DNA of 64,000 bases from JAOPZW01 sp963806015 (GTDB lineage: Bacteria > Actinomycetota > Thermoleophilia > Solirubrobacterales > Solirubrobacteraceae): the NCBI GenBank assembly GCA_963806015.1, contig CAWDWM010000004.1, positions 124,001 through 188,000 of the forward strand, written 5' to 3'. Positions 1 to 7,173 of the stretch are shown in pieces. The translations under genes and the position numbers were made by a program. Under the pieces are notes generated by a model that saw nothing but the letters and a program-made list of their open reading frames with translations, ran no database searches and had not been told where the DNA came from. Numbering within the stretch: position 1 is the stretch's first letter; every line of letters begins with the position of its first letter.

Positions 1-119
1 GCGCCGTCAGGAGGCGGAGGGATGACGGCATCGCGCCAGGGTGTCAGCGCTCTGACAGCCCGTCGTCGGCCGCCGGGGTGGTCCGCGCTCGGCCGCGCGG
101 ACGACATCGCCCTCGTCCG

Positions 120-1049
120 CTAGGAGGACGCGGCCACGGCGAGGCGCCCGACCACGGCGCCACGCGAGTTGTGCACCGCGGGCTGTGCCAGTGCGGCGAG
201 CGCGGCGCCGGTGATCGGCAGGCCGAGGACCTCGCCCGCCGCCCACACCGCTGCCGGATCCAGGGCGCGCAGGGCGCCGTCGGCCACCTTGACGGCCAGC
301 CCGCGGCCGTCCTCGCAGCCGATCGCGATGACGCCCTCGGCGCCGATCTTGGCCACCACCGGCAGCGCGGCCATCAGCTCGGTGTCGATGGCCCCCGGGA
401 AGGCGACGAGCGCCGGATGCGCGCGCATCGCCGCGGCGACCCGCGCCCCGGAGGCGCCCAGCCCGCCGCCCGCGAGGCGACCGAAGGCGCCGGCCAGCGC
501 CGCGAGCGGCGCGTGGAAGGTCGGCATCCCGCAGCCGTCGATCGCCTGGGCCGGAGCGGCGACGGCCAGCGCCCCGGCGACCGCGGCGGCCATCGCGCGC
601 TGCAGCGGATGCGCGGCGTCGAGGTAGCCGTCGATCGGCCAGCCCTGCACGACGCACAGCGCGAGCCCGAGTGCGTGCTTGCCCGAGCAGTTGTGGTGGA
701 TGCGCCGCGGCGCTCCCTGCAGGGCGCTCGCCGCCGCCGGATCGCGCGGGGCGACGATGCCGCACGCGAGGTCGCCGACGCCCAGCCCGCAGGCCGCGAG
801 GATCTCGGCCACCCGGGCGACGTGTTCGGGCGACCCGCCGTGCGAGGCGCAGGCCAGCGCGAGATGGCGGTCGTCGAGACCCAGGCGCTCGAGCACGCCG
901 GCGTCGACGGCGGGCAGCGCCTGCAGCGGCTTGGCCGCCGAGCGCAGGAACGCCTGCGCGCCGTGGTCGCCGGAGGCCAGGCGCCAGGCGAAGCGGTGCT
1001 CGCTCTCGGCGCGACCGCCGCGTTCGACGACGACGCGGTCGGCGCTCAA
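120..1049 (-). CDS. L-asparaginase II-like amidohydrolase (PF06089 type)
   Basis: A 309-residue protein of the asparaginase II family (Rhizobium etli-type, unrelated in fold to E. coli AnsA/AnsB), expected to hydrolyse L-asparagine to aspartate and ammonia in the cytoplasm. Visible family motifs are SAAKPLQALP near the N-terminus, ACASHGGSPEHV, the HNCSGKHALG block and IDGCGMPTFHAPLAALA. The start is a TTG whose last two bases overlap the TGA stop of the upstream lipid kinase gene, so the two are probably translationally coupled. No ATG or GTG fits the conserved N-terminus. The reading frame stays open far upstream, but that is a shadow of the kinase gene. Confidence 0.85.
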   Translation of the reverse strand: MSADRVVVERGGRAESEHRFAWRLASGDHGAQAFLRSAAKPLQALPAVDAGVLERLGLDDRHLALACASHGGSPEHVARVAEILAACGLGVGDLACGIVAPRDPAAASALQGAPRRIHHNCSGKHALGLALCVVQGWPIDGYLDAAHPLQRAMAAAVAGALAVAAPAQAIDGCGMPTFHAPLAALAGAFGRLAGGGLGASGARVAAAMRAHPALVAFPGAIDTELMAALPVVAKIGAEGVIAIGCEDGRGLAVKVADGALRALDPAAVWAAGEVLGLPITGAALAALAQPAVHNSRGAVVGRLAVAASS

Positions 1050-2029
1050 GCGATGACCGTCAGCGCCCCGGGCCAGACGCCGAAGACGGCCTCGACGGTA
1101 TCGCCGATGTAGTCGCCGTCGACCTGCAGGGCGACCGGGCGCCCGTCGGCCGAGAAGATGCGCATCTCCTCGGAGGTGGTGAAGGTGCTGATGCGCTTGT
1201 GGCGCGCCAGGCGCAGCCGATCGGAGAGCAGGCGAGCGGTGACCGTGGGGATGTCGATGGGCGCCGCGCGCTCGAGGATCACGCCGCCGATGACCCCGTC
1301 GTCGAGCGCCAGGCCCTCGGCCACGTGGACGGGCCGGGTGCCGAAGTAGGTGTAGGGATCGGCGTTCTGCACGAGCGCGGTGACGCCGCGCAGGACCTCG
1401 CCGCCGACGTGCGCCTCCAGCCGCGGCGGGCGCACGACGTACTCCTTGACGAAGGTGCTGACCCCGGCGTAGGCGAAGTACCACTGCTTCAGGCGCGCCT
1501 TGAGGCTCGGATGGGCGTCGACGCGGCGCACGACCGAGGCGTCGAGCCCGTAGCCCGCCGAGAAGGTGAAGCCGCGGCCGTTGACGTGGGCGAGGTCCAC
1601 GTGGCGCGGAGCCCACTCGTCGGCGAGGCGCAGGAGGTGCTCGGTGGCGTCGACGATGTCGCTGGGGACACCGAGCATCTTGCAGTAGACGTTGGTCGCG
1701 CCGCCCGGCAGGCAGGTCAGCGGCGTGGGGGAGTGCACCAGGCCGTTGGCCGCCTCGTTGACCGTGCCGTCGCCACCGAAGGCGACGACCACGTCGTAGC
1801 CCTCCTGCGCGGCCTCGCGACAGAGGACCGTCGCGTGATCGCGGCCCTCGGTGTCCATCGCGTCGACCTCGTAGCGGCCCTGCAGCGCATAGATGACGAG
1901 GTTCTTCAGGCGATCGGAGACCGTCGTCGCGTACGGGTTGACGATGACAAGCATCCGCTTGCGCTCGACCGGCCGCTCCAGGGCCGCGAACGCGTCGGCG
2001 AGGTGCTCGAGGGATTCGATCGGCGGCAC
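1046..2029 (-). CDS. Diacylglycerol kinase family lipid kinase
   Basis: A 327-residue soluble kinase of the DagK/YegS/BmrU family that phosphorylates diacylglycerol or a related lipid at the inner membrane face. The N-terminal half shows MLVIVNPYAT followed by the nucleotide-binding AFGGDGTVNEAANGL loop and LPGGATN; the C-terminal beta-sandwich ends with the typical VDGD(Y) element near residue 305. The GTG start lies behind a TAAAAC -10-like box. It overlaps the asparaginase start by four bases. The lipid substrate cannot be told from sequence. Confidence 0.88.
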   Translation of the reverse strand: MPPIESLEHLADAFAALERPVERKRMLVIVNPYATTVSDRLKNLVIYALQGRYEVDAMDTEGRDHATVLCREAAQEGYDVVVAFGGDGTVNEAANGLVHSPTPLTCLPGGATNVYCKMLGVPSDIVDATEHLLRLADEWAPRHVDLAHVNGRGFTFSAGYGLDASVVRRVDAHPSLKARLKQWYFAYAGVSTFVKEYVVRPPRLEAHVGGEVLRGVTALVQNADPYTYFGTRPVHVAEGLALDDGVIGGVILERAAPIDIPTVTARLLSDRLRLARHKRISTFTTSEEMRIFSADGRPVALQVDGDYIGDTVEAVFGVWPGALTVIA

Positions 2030-2070
2030 GCGCGGGTTTTACACCTTTCGCCGGGCGGTGTTTCACGCGC

Positions 2071-3216
2071 TCAGCGCGCGACCACGACCTTGTGGGCCTT
2101 GGCCTCCGGCTGCAGGTCACGCACGAGGCGCTCGGCCTCGTCGACGAGCGCGGTGCGCGTCGCGCGCGCCAGGCGCTCCAGCGGGCGCAGCGTGAGGGTC
2201 GCCTCGCGCCGCTTGACCTCGGTCGACCACGTCCCCGCCACGAGCCCGTCGACGAGGTAACTGGGGCGGATCTGCAGGTTGCGCCGCTCGTAGACCGCGT
2301 CGCGATGCGCGTCGGGCAGGATGCGCTTGCGGCGCTTGCTGGCGTAGGCCAGCAGGACGCTGTCGAAGGCGGCCAGCAGGCGGGGAGGGGCGGGCGTCTC
2401 GGGGTCCGGCCGCGGCGCGTCGGGCAGGTCGTAGAGCGGGCGGCCCTCCTCGTCGTCGAAGCGTGCGAGGTCGGGCGCGAGGCGCTCGATCGCCTCGCGC
2501 ACCGGCGGCGTGCGCCACCCGATCCAGCCCGCCACGTCCTCGGCGCCGGCCGGCCCGAAGGCGCGCAGGTGCCGGCGCACGACCTCATCGAGCGCCTTGT
2601 CACCCTTGGGCGCGCCGCGCGGGCGCGGCGCAGCGCGCAGCGCGCTGGGCGCCTTGGTGCCCCAGGCGCTGTCGGCGGGCGCGCGCACGAAGCTCGCCCA
2701 GCGCTGGAACGGGCGCCACTTGTACCGGCGCTGGTGCTCGAGCTCGCCCCGGTCCAGCGCGTCGGGATGAGCCTCGACCCACTCCTCGATCACGGCGGCG
2801 ATCTCCTCGCCCGTCCGGGGCGTCCTGGCCGTGTAGGTCAGCAGCCGCTTGAGCAGCGCCGGCACCTCGGGGCCGGGCTCGGCGTCCGTCCGGCGCCAGT
2901 GATGGCCGGCCGCCTCGGAGGCCACCGCTGCGTAGGCCGGGTGCTCGCGCGCCGACACGACGTGCAGCGTCACGCGCAGCAGCGTGCCGGTGACGAGCTC
3001 TGCGTCCTCGAGCGCGGCGTAGAAGCGCTCCGGCGCGAACCCCGCGACGCGCGACCACAACGCGACCGGCGGCGCCGGCCAGTACTGGGCCTGCAGCGCG
3101 CCGACCGCCTCGACCGCTTCGACCAGCGGCGCGTCCAGGCGCTCGAGGAGCCCCTGGCGGGCCAGCAGCGCCCGGTTGAGCTCCCTGAGCGTCATGCGCT
3201 CTGTCTCTGCGCTCAC
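2071..3216 (-). CDS. Winged-helix DNA-binding domain protein (HTH_42/YcaQ-like)
   Basis: A protein of about 381 residues of the winged-helix HTH_42 family (PF06224), which includes the DNA glycosylases YcaQ/AlkX and many uncharacterised actinobacterial homologues. Family features are the N-terminal RELNRALLARQGLL followed by VEAVGALQAQYWPAPPVALW, and the C-terminal RILPDAHRDAVYERR region. I chose the GTG at 3216 because AAGG lies eight bases upstream; an in-frame ATG at 3195 would lose only seven residues, and the frame is open to 3276. A role in interstrand cross-link repair is possible but not shown by the sequence. Confidence 0.75.
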   Translation of the reverse strand: MSAETERMTLRELNRALLARQGLLERLDAPLVEAVEAVGALQAQYWPAPPVALWSRVAGFAPERFYAALEDAELVTGTLLRVTLHVVSAREHPAYAAVASEAAGHHWRRTDAEPGPEVPALLKRLLTYTARTPRTGEEIAAVIEEWVEAHPDALDRGELEHQRRYKWRPFQRWASFVRAPADSAWGTKAPSALRAAPRPRGAPKGDKALDEVVRRHLRAFGPAGAEDVAGWIGWRTPPVREAIERLAPDLARFDDEEGRPLYDLPDAPRPDPETPAPPRLLAAFDSVLLAYASKRRKRILPDAHRDAVYERRNLQIRPSYLVDGLVAGTWSTEVKRREATLTLRPLERLARATRTALVDEAERLVRDLQPEAKAHKVVVAR

Positions 3217-3481
3217 GGCGCGGACCTTACGCACAGGTCGGGTTACCCGCACCTGTCGCACACCGGCGAGCCGCATTGGCGCAGCGGCCCGCGCTCGGCA
3301 TCCTGATCGGACCCTCCAAACGCGACAAAGACGCGTCCTCCTCCCACGCGACAGCGCCCCGGCCTGCCGCCGCGTCTGCGCCCAAGCAGCGCCATTCCTC
3401 CCCGCTGCTGCTTGAACCAGGCATCGCGGAGCGCCGCCGGCCCCCTTCCCGCAAGGCCGGCGGCGCGCCGAGGGTCCCCCC

Positions 3482-4195
3482 TCAATACGTGGCGCAACCG
3501 GTCCGCACCGGCACGCGGGCCGACCAGCGCAGCGAGACGGGGTCGCGCACCGCGAAGTACGCGTTCGCGGGGCCGGAGCAGCGCAGGATCCCGCTGGCGA
3601 AGACGAGCAGGCCGCCCGGCGCGCTCGGATTCTGGGTGACCTGCGCTCGCCAGGTCTTCTGCGCGCCGGTGTCGGTGCGGCGCAGGAGCACGGTCGCCGT
3701 GCCGACGTTGAGGTGATCGGCGCGGACGCGGAAGCGCTGCGCGTCGTCGGAGCTGTGCGCGCACGGATCGCCCGTGCACGGCTGCTGGGCGGGGCGGTAG
3801 AGCGTGAGCCAGACGTGCAGCGAGTTGCGCCGGGCCGCCGCCTGGGCGTTGTCGTTGCGCGCCTGCCGGCGCCGCGGCGGCGCCACGCAGACCAGGTCGC
3901 TCGCGACCGCCGCGCGCCAGACGTAGCCGTTGACGCAGGTGTTGGGTCCGTACGCGCCGCCCGTCGGGCTGCGGTGCAAGGCCGCGTCGTCGTTCTCCTG
4001 CGCCGTCTGCATGCGCACCATCGGCGTGACGCACACGTGATCGGTGGGCACCGCCTCGCGCCAGACGTAGCCGTTCAGGCACGTGTCCTTGCCGTAGTCG
4101 CCGGTGGCGAGGGCGGGCGCGGCGATCGCGGCCAGCGCCAGCGCGGCGCCGGCCGCGGCGAGGGCGCGTCGCTTCCCGCGGGGTCTCGTGGTCAT
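3482..4195 (-). CDS. Secreted protein with two GYVWRE Cys repeats
   Basis: A 237-residue predicted exported protein. Residues 1-30 form a signal peptide (Arg/Lys-rich start, Ala/Leu core, likely cleavage after APALA). Residues about 33-120 hold two tandem copies of a module: a D/N-T-C start, then NGYVWR, then D-x-V-C-V, with a trailing Arg/Asn/Asp-rich segment. Each copy has two cysteines about 20 residues apart, suggesting one disulphide per repeat. The C-terminal 115 residues are beta-rich and carry further Cys pairs. Similar repeats are common in secreted actinobacterial proteins of unknown function. It stands alone between the winged-helix gene and corA on the same strand. Confidence 0.75.
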   Translation of the reverse strand: MTTRPRGKRRALAAAGAALALAAIAAPALATGDYGKDTCLNGYVWREAVPTDHVCVTPMVRMQTAQENDDAALHRSPTGGAYGPNTCVNGYVWRAAVASDLVCVAPPRRRQARNDNAQAAARRNSLHVWLTLYRPAQQPCTGDPCAHSSDDAQRFRVRADHLNVGTATVLLRRTDTGAQKTWRAQVTQNPSAPGGLLVFASGILRCSGPANAYFAVRDPVSLRWSARVPVRTGCATY

Positions 4196-4234
4196 GCCTC
4201 ACTGGAGGCAGGGCGGGCCCGCGGTGATACGCCG

Positions 4235-5248
4235 TCAGAGCCAGCCGCGGCGCTTGAACAGCATGATCGTCGCCACGAGGACGACGACCATGACGCCGAC
4301 GACGGCGAAGAAGCCGGCGTGCGAGCCCTCGCCCGGCACTCTGGTGTTCATGCCCCAGATCGAGGCGATGAGCGTCAGCGGCAGGACGATGACGCTGATC
4401 GCGGTCAGCACGCGGAAGGTGTCGTTCAGGCGATGCGAGAGGACCGCTTCGTTGGTCGACTCGAGCGCCTCGACGACCTCCTTGTAGTTCTCGAGCATGT
4501 CCCAGGTGCGCTCGGACGCGTCGTTGATGTCGTCGAAGTAGATCTCGAGGTCGTCGGGGATGTAGCGCTTGGTCGCCTCGAGGTCCTTCAGCGCCGCGCG
4601 CTGCGGACGCACGACGCGGCGGAAGTTGATGATCTCCTGCTTGACGTTGGAGATGTCGCGCACGATCTCCGCGGGGCGCTCGCCCTCGAAGATGTCGTCC
4701 TCGAGGCGCTCGAGCTTGTTGCCCATCTTGCGCAGCATCGGGAACGAGGCGTCGACGCAATCGTCGACGATCTTGTAGAGCAGATAGCCGGGGCCCTTGG
4801 AGAACAGCTGCTCGCGCAGGTCGTCGCGCGTGCGACAGCGCTCGAAGAGGTACTCGAGCGGCTGGATCGGCTCGTTGGGCAGCGTGATGACGTAGTCGGG
4901 GCCGACGAAGACGTCGAGCTCGGCGGCGTTCAGGCGCCCGACCGTCTTGTCGTAGGCCGGGAAGTGCAGCACGATGAACAGGTAGTCGTCGTACTCGTCG
5001 ACCTTCGGGCGCTGGTTGCGGCTGAAGACGTCCTCGTAGTCGAGCGGGTGGAAGTCGAAATGCTCTTCCAGCCACGCGCGATCGGCCGGCCGCGGGCGCT
5101 CGATGTTGATCCAGCGCAGGTGCGGCGCGCTGTCCGACGCGAACTCGACGACCTCGACGTTGGGGCGCTCAGGCTCCGACGGACGTGTGACGACCCCGCC
5201 GCGTGTCCGCGCCGTACGCCTGAGGCGTGGCTTGGGCAGGTTGGGCAT
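4235..5248 (-). CDS. corA: CorA-family magnesium/divalent cation channel
   Basis: A 337-residue CorA-type channel. It has a large N-terminal cytoplasmic domain with a long acidic/charged helix (the willow helices, about residues 150-270) and two C-terminal transmembrane helices at about 275-297 and 310-330. The first helix ends in the signature WGMN (about residues 298-301) and the protein finishes with the basic tail KRRGWL. Length is normal for the family. The ATG at 5248 is divergent from the SAM riboswitch promoter, so the 5249-5367 gap holds promoters in both directions. Ion specificity is assumed from the family. Confidence 0.92.
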   Translation of the reverse strand: MPNLPKPRLRRTARTRGGVVTRPSEPERPNVEVVEFASDSAPHLRWINIERPRPADRAWLEEHFDFHPLDYEDVFSRNQRPKVDEYDDYLFIVLHFPAYDKTVGRLNAAELDVFVGPDYVITLPNEPIQPLEYLFERCRTRDDLREQLFSKGPGYLLYKIVDDCVDASFPMLRKMGNKLERLEDDIFEGERPAEIVRDISNVKQEIINFRRVVRPQRAALKDLEATKRYIPDDLEIYFDDINDASERTWDMLENYKEVVEALESTNEAVLSHRLNDTFRVLTAISVIVLPLTLIASIWGMNTRVPGEGSHAGFFAVVGVMVVVLVATIMLFKRRGWL

Positions 5249-5321
5249 CGGTACTTCGCGGCTCGTCGGGCGTCATGGTCGTCGGCATCAAATTCGCTCC
5301 AAAAGGCAGTCTACCTGCGCC

Positions 5322-5349
5322 TTGCGCGCTCCCCAAGGCTTGCTAAGGT
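5322..5349 (+). promoter_or_regulatory. Sigma70-type promoter of the SAM-riboswitch operon
   Basis: A -35 box TTGCGC at 5322-5327 and a -10 box TAAGGT at 5344-5349 are separated by 16 bases. Transcription would start near 5356, about 12 bases before the first riboswitch helix, which is a natural arrangement for a riboswitch leader. Prediction from sequence only. Confidence 0.55.
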
Positions 5350-5367
5350 TCGGCCCACATAGCTGGA

Positions 5368-5453
5368 CACATCCAGAGGGGTGGAGGGACTGGCCCTTTG
5401 AAGCCCCGGCAACCTCCCGCATGCGGGAAAGGTGCCAATTCCTGAGAGATGTG
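5368..5453 (+). ncRNA. SAM-I (S-box) riboswitch aptamer
   Basis: The core matches the SAM-I consensus: AGAGGGGTGGAGGGACTGGC, then GAAGCCCCGGCAACC, a perfect P3 hairpin (CCCGCATGCGGG, 5416-5427), GGTGCCAATTCC and the closing GAGAGATG. P1 is CACATC (5368-5373) pairing with GATGTG (5448-5453). P4 is almost absent, since AATTCC runs straight into TGAGAGATG. SAM-I aptamers bind S-adenosylmethionine and normally switch off methionine or cysteine genes. Here the aptamer precedes a threonine-synthase-like gene. Confidence 0.93.
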
Positions 5454-5471
5454 GCCGAGGATTTCCCAACG

Positions 5472-5505
5472 CCTCCGCCACGAACGAACCCGGCGGAGGT
5501 TTTTT
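5472..5505 (+). terminator. Riboswitch terminator that also contains the ribosome binding site
   Basis: CCTCCGCC (5472-5479) pairs with GGCGGAGG (5492-5499) across a 12-base loop and is followed by six T (5500-5505), a classic intrinsic terminator. The 3' arm contains GGAGG (5495-5499), the Shine-Dalgarno site, seven bases before the ATG at 5507. An antiterminator is available: bases 5451-5460 (GTGGCCGAGG) pair with 5472-5481 at nine of ten positions and share GTG with the 3' strand of aptamer P1. SAM binding should therefore favour the terminator and hide the ribosome binding site as well. Confidence 0.85.
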
Positions 5506-5506
5506 G

Positions 5507-6748
5507 ATGGGAGCCACGAAGCTGAGTTGCAAGGAGTGTGGGGCGGACTACGGGCTCGAGGCCCGCTACATCTGCGATCGCTGCTTCGGGCCGCTCGAGG
5601 TCGCCTACGAGCACGACGTGGAAGACGTCGAGCACGTGCGCCGGCGCATCCAGGGCGGCCCGCAGAACATCTGGCGCTACCACGACTTCCTGCCGCTGGA
5701 AGGGCCGCAGCCGCGCACCCGCACCGGGCTGCCCGCCGGGTGCACGCCGCTCATGCGCGCCGACCGCCTGGCCGAGCGCCTGGGCCTGCGCGAGGTGTGG
5801 GTCAAGAACGACGCCGCCAACCCCACGCACTCCTTCAAGGATCGCGTCGTCTCGGTGGCCTCGGCGCGCGCCCGCGAACTGGGCTTCACCACGCTCGCCT
5901 GCGCCTCGACCGGCAACCTGGCCAACTCGGTCGCCGCCCACGGCGCCGCGCTCGGGATGGACACCTACGTCTTCATCCCGTCCGACCTCGAGGAGCAGAA
6001 GATCCTCGCCACCGGCGTGTACGGGACCAAGCTCGTCAAGGTGCAGGGCACCTACGACGACGTCAACCGCCTGTGCACCGAGCTGTCCGGCGAGCGCGAC
6101 TGGGCCTTCGTCAACGTCAACCTGCGCCCCTACTACTCCGAGGGCTCCAAGACGCTCGCCTACGAGGTCGCCGAGCAGCTCGGCTGGGAGGTGCCCGACC
6201 GCGTCGTGGCGCCGATCGCCTCGGGCTCGCTCTACACGAAGATCGCCAAGGGCTTCCAGGACTTCCTGGACCTCGGCCTCGTCACCGGGCGCGCCCCGGT
6301 CATGAACGGCGCGCAGGCCGACGGCTGCTCGCCGGTGGCCACTGCCTACGCGGCGGGCCTCGACGTCTGCAAGCCCGTGCGTCCCGACACGATCGCCAAG
6401 TCGCTGGCCATCGGCAACCCCGCCGACGGCCCGTATGCGCTCGACCTCGCGCGCCGCAGCGGCGGCGCCATCGACTCGGTGTCCGACGACGAGATCCGCG
6501 CGGGCATCCGCCTGCTGGCCGAGACGACGGGCATCTTCACCGAGACCGCCGGCGGGGTGACCACCGCGGTGCTGGCCAAGCTCGCCGAGCGCGGTGACAT
6601 CGACCCCGACGAGCGCGTCGTGGTGATCATCACCGGCGAGGGCCTGAAGACCCTCGACGCGGTGCGCGGGACGTTCGAGACGTTCGAGATCAAGCCCTCC
6701 TACGACCAGTTCGTGGCGGAGGTCGAGGGCGCCGAGGTGCGCGTCTGA
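5507..6748 (+). CDS. thrC: Threonine-synthase-like PLP enzyme (possible phosphohomoserine sulfhydrylase)
   Basis: A 413-residue fold-type II PLP enzyme that would normally be annotated threonine synthase (O-phosphohomoserine to threonine). An N-terminal zinc ribbon has cysteines at residues 8, 11, 23 and 26; the PLP lysine lies in NPTHSFKDR at residue 111; CASTGN and the C-terminal ITGEGLK phosphate-binding stretch follow. The ATG at 5507 sits seven bases after GGAGG; an upstream in-frame start at 5432 falls inside the aptamer and is rejected. The stop overlaps the start of a Gly-Gly sulfur carrier (TGATG). The SAM riboswitch and the carrier suggest it may make homocysteine instead of, or besides, threonine. 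Confidence 0.85.
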   Translation: MGATKLSCKECGADYGLEARYICDRCFGPLEVAYEHDVEDVEHVRRRIQGGPQNIWRYHDFLPLEGPQPRTRTGLPAGCTPLMRADRLAERLGLREVWVKNDAANPTHSFKDRVVSVASARARELGFTTLACASTGNLANSVAAHGAALGMDTYVFIPSDLEEQKILATGVYGTKLVKVQGTYDDVNRLCTELSGERDWAFVNVNLRPYYSEGSKTLAYEVAEQLGWEVPDRVVAPIASGSLYTKIAKGFQDFLDLGLVTGRAPVMNGAQADGCSPVATAYAAGLDVCKPVRPDTIAKSLAIGNPADGPYALDLARRSGGAIDSVSDDEIRAGIRLLAETTGIFTETAGGVTTAVLAKLAERGDIDPDERVVVIITGEGLKTLDAVRGTFETFEIKPSYDQFVAEVEGAEVRV

Positions 6749-7020
6749 TGCCCAAGGTCAAGCTGCCGACCCAGCTGCGCGAGGCCGCCGGAGGCGAGAG
6801 CGCGGTGAGCGTCGAGGGCGCCACGGTCGGTGCGGTGCTCGAAGCGCTGTACGAGCGCCACACCGAGCTGCGCGACCGCCTGTCCGATGGCGACGGCGCG
6901 CTGCGGCGCTTCGTCAACGTGTATGTCGACGGCGAGGACATCCGCTTCGGCGACGGGCTCGACACGCCCGTCACCGACGGGCAGGAGGTCCAGATCCTGC
7001 CCGCGGTCGCCGGCGGCTGA
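6748..7020 (+). CDS. ThiS/MoaD/CysO-like sulfur carrier protein
   Basis: A 90-residue ubiquitin-fold protein of the MoaD/ThiS family. It begins with a beta strand (KVKLPTQLREAAGG), has the typical VEGATVGAVLEALYERHPE-like helix, the FVNVYVDGEDIRF strand pair and VTDGQEVQILPAVAGG, ending exactly in Gly-Gly as needed for C-terminal adenylation and thiocarboxylation. Translation is coupled to the PLP enzyme by a TGATG overlap. Mycobacterial CysO donates sulfide to the PLP enzyme CysM in the same kind of partnership. No activating enzyme or JAMM protease gene lies nearby, so those partners must be elsewhere. Confidence 0.88.
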   Translation: MPKVKLPTQLREAAGGESAVSVEGATVGAVLEALYERHTELRDRLSDGDGALRRFVNVYVDGEDIRFGDGLDTPVTDGQEVQILPAVAGG

Positions 7021-7173
7021 CGGGCGAGCCGCCGCCGTGAAGTACGCAAGCCCCTGAGTGCTGACCCGCAACGCGGGTAGCGGTTAGCCCCGATTCGCGA
7101 GCTCACCTCGCGGCCATAACGTCTTCCTACACGCGCATGAGGCACGCGCGCTCGGGCGATCGAGGAGACTGAG
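7011..7173 (+). promoter_or_regulatory. Structured leader of unassigned type before the transaldolase-like gene
   Basis: Three hairpins follow each other. A: CGGCGGCT (7011-7018) with AGCCGCCG (7027-7034), overlapping the upstream stop codon. B: ACCCGC (7064-7069) with GCGGGT (7073-7078), extended by GCT/AGC. C: CGCGAG (7096-7101) with CTCGCG (7107-7112). Unpaired blocks ACGCAAGCC (about 7044-7052) and GGTTAGCCCCG (about 7082-7092) look like conserved RNA elements and loosely recall the GEMM-I/c-di-GMP riboswitch, but I cannot build that fold. Hairpin A may end the upstream operon, though it has no T tract. Confidence 0.35.

Noticed and set aside
42..57. Small hairpin TGTCAG-CGCT-CTGACA downstream of the asparaginase gene
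   Set aside because: Only six base pairs with no T tract on either strand; not enough for a terminator or operator call. Nothing else is visible in bases 1-119.
3276..3716. Plus-strand open frame between the winged-helix and secreted-protein genes
   Set aside because: No ribosome binding site, no recognisable domain, and it runs antisense into the secreted protein; the 3217-3481 gap otherwise shows only a possible minus-strand promoter.
5432..5506. Upstream extension of the threonine-synthase-like gene
   Set aside because: The extension would be translated through the riboswitch and terminator. The ATG at 5507 has a proper Shine-Dalgarno site and gives the conserved zinc-ribbon N-terminus.
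7021..7120. c-di-GMP (GEMM-I) riboswitch
   Set aside because: ACGCAAGCC and GGTAGCGGTTAGCC resemble the 3' half of the motif, but the 5' half and the tetraloop/receptor are missing, so I left it as an unassigned structured leader.
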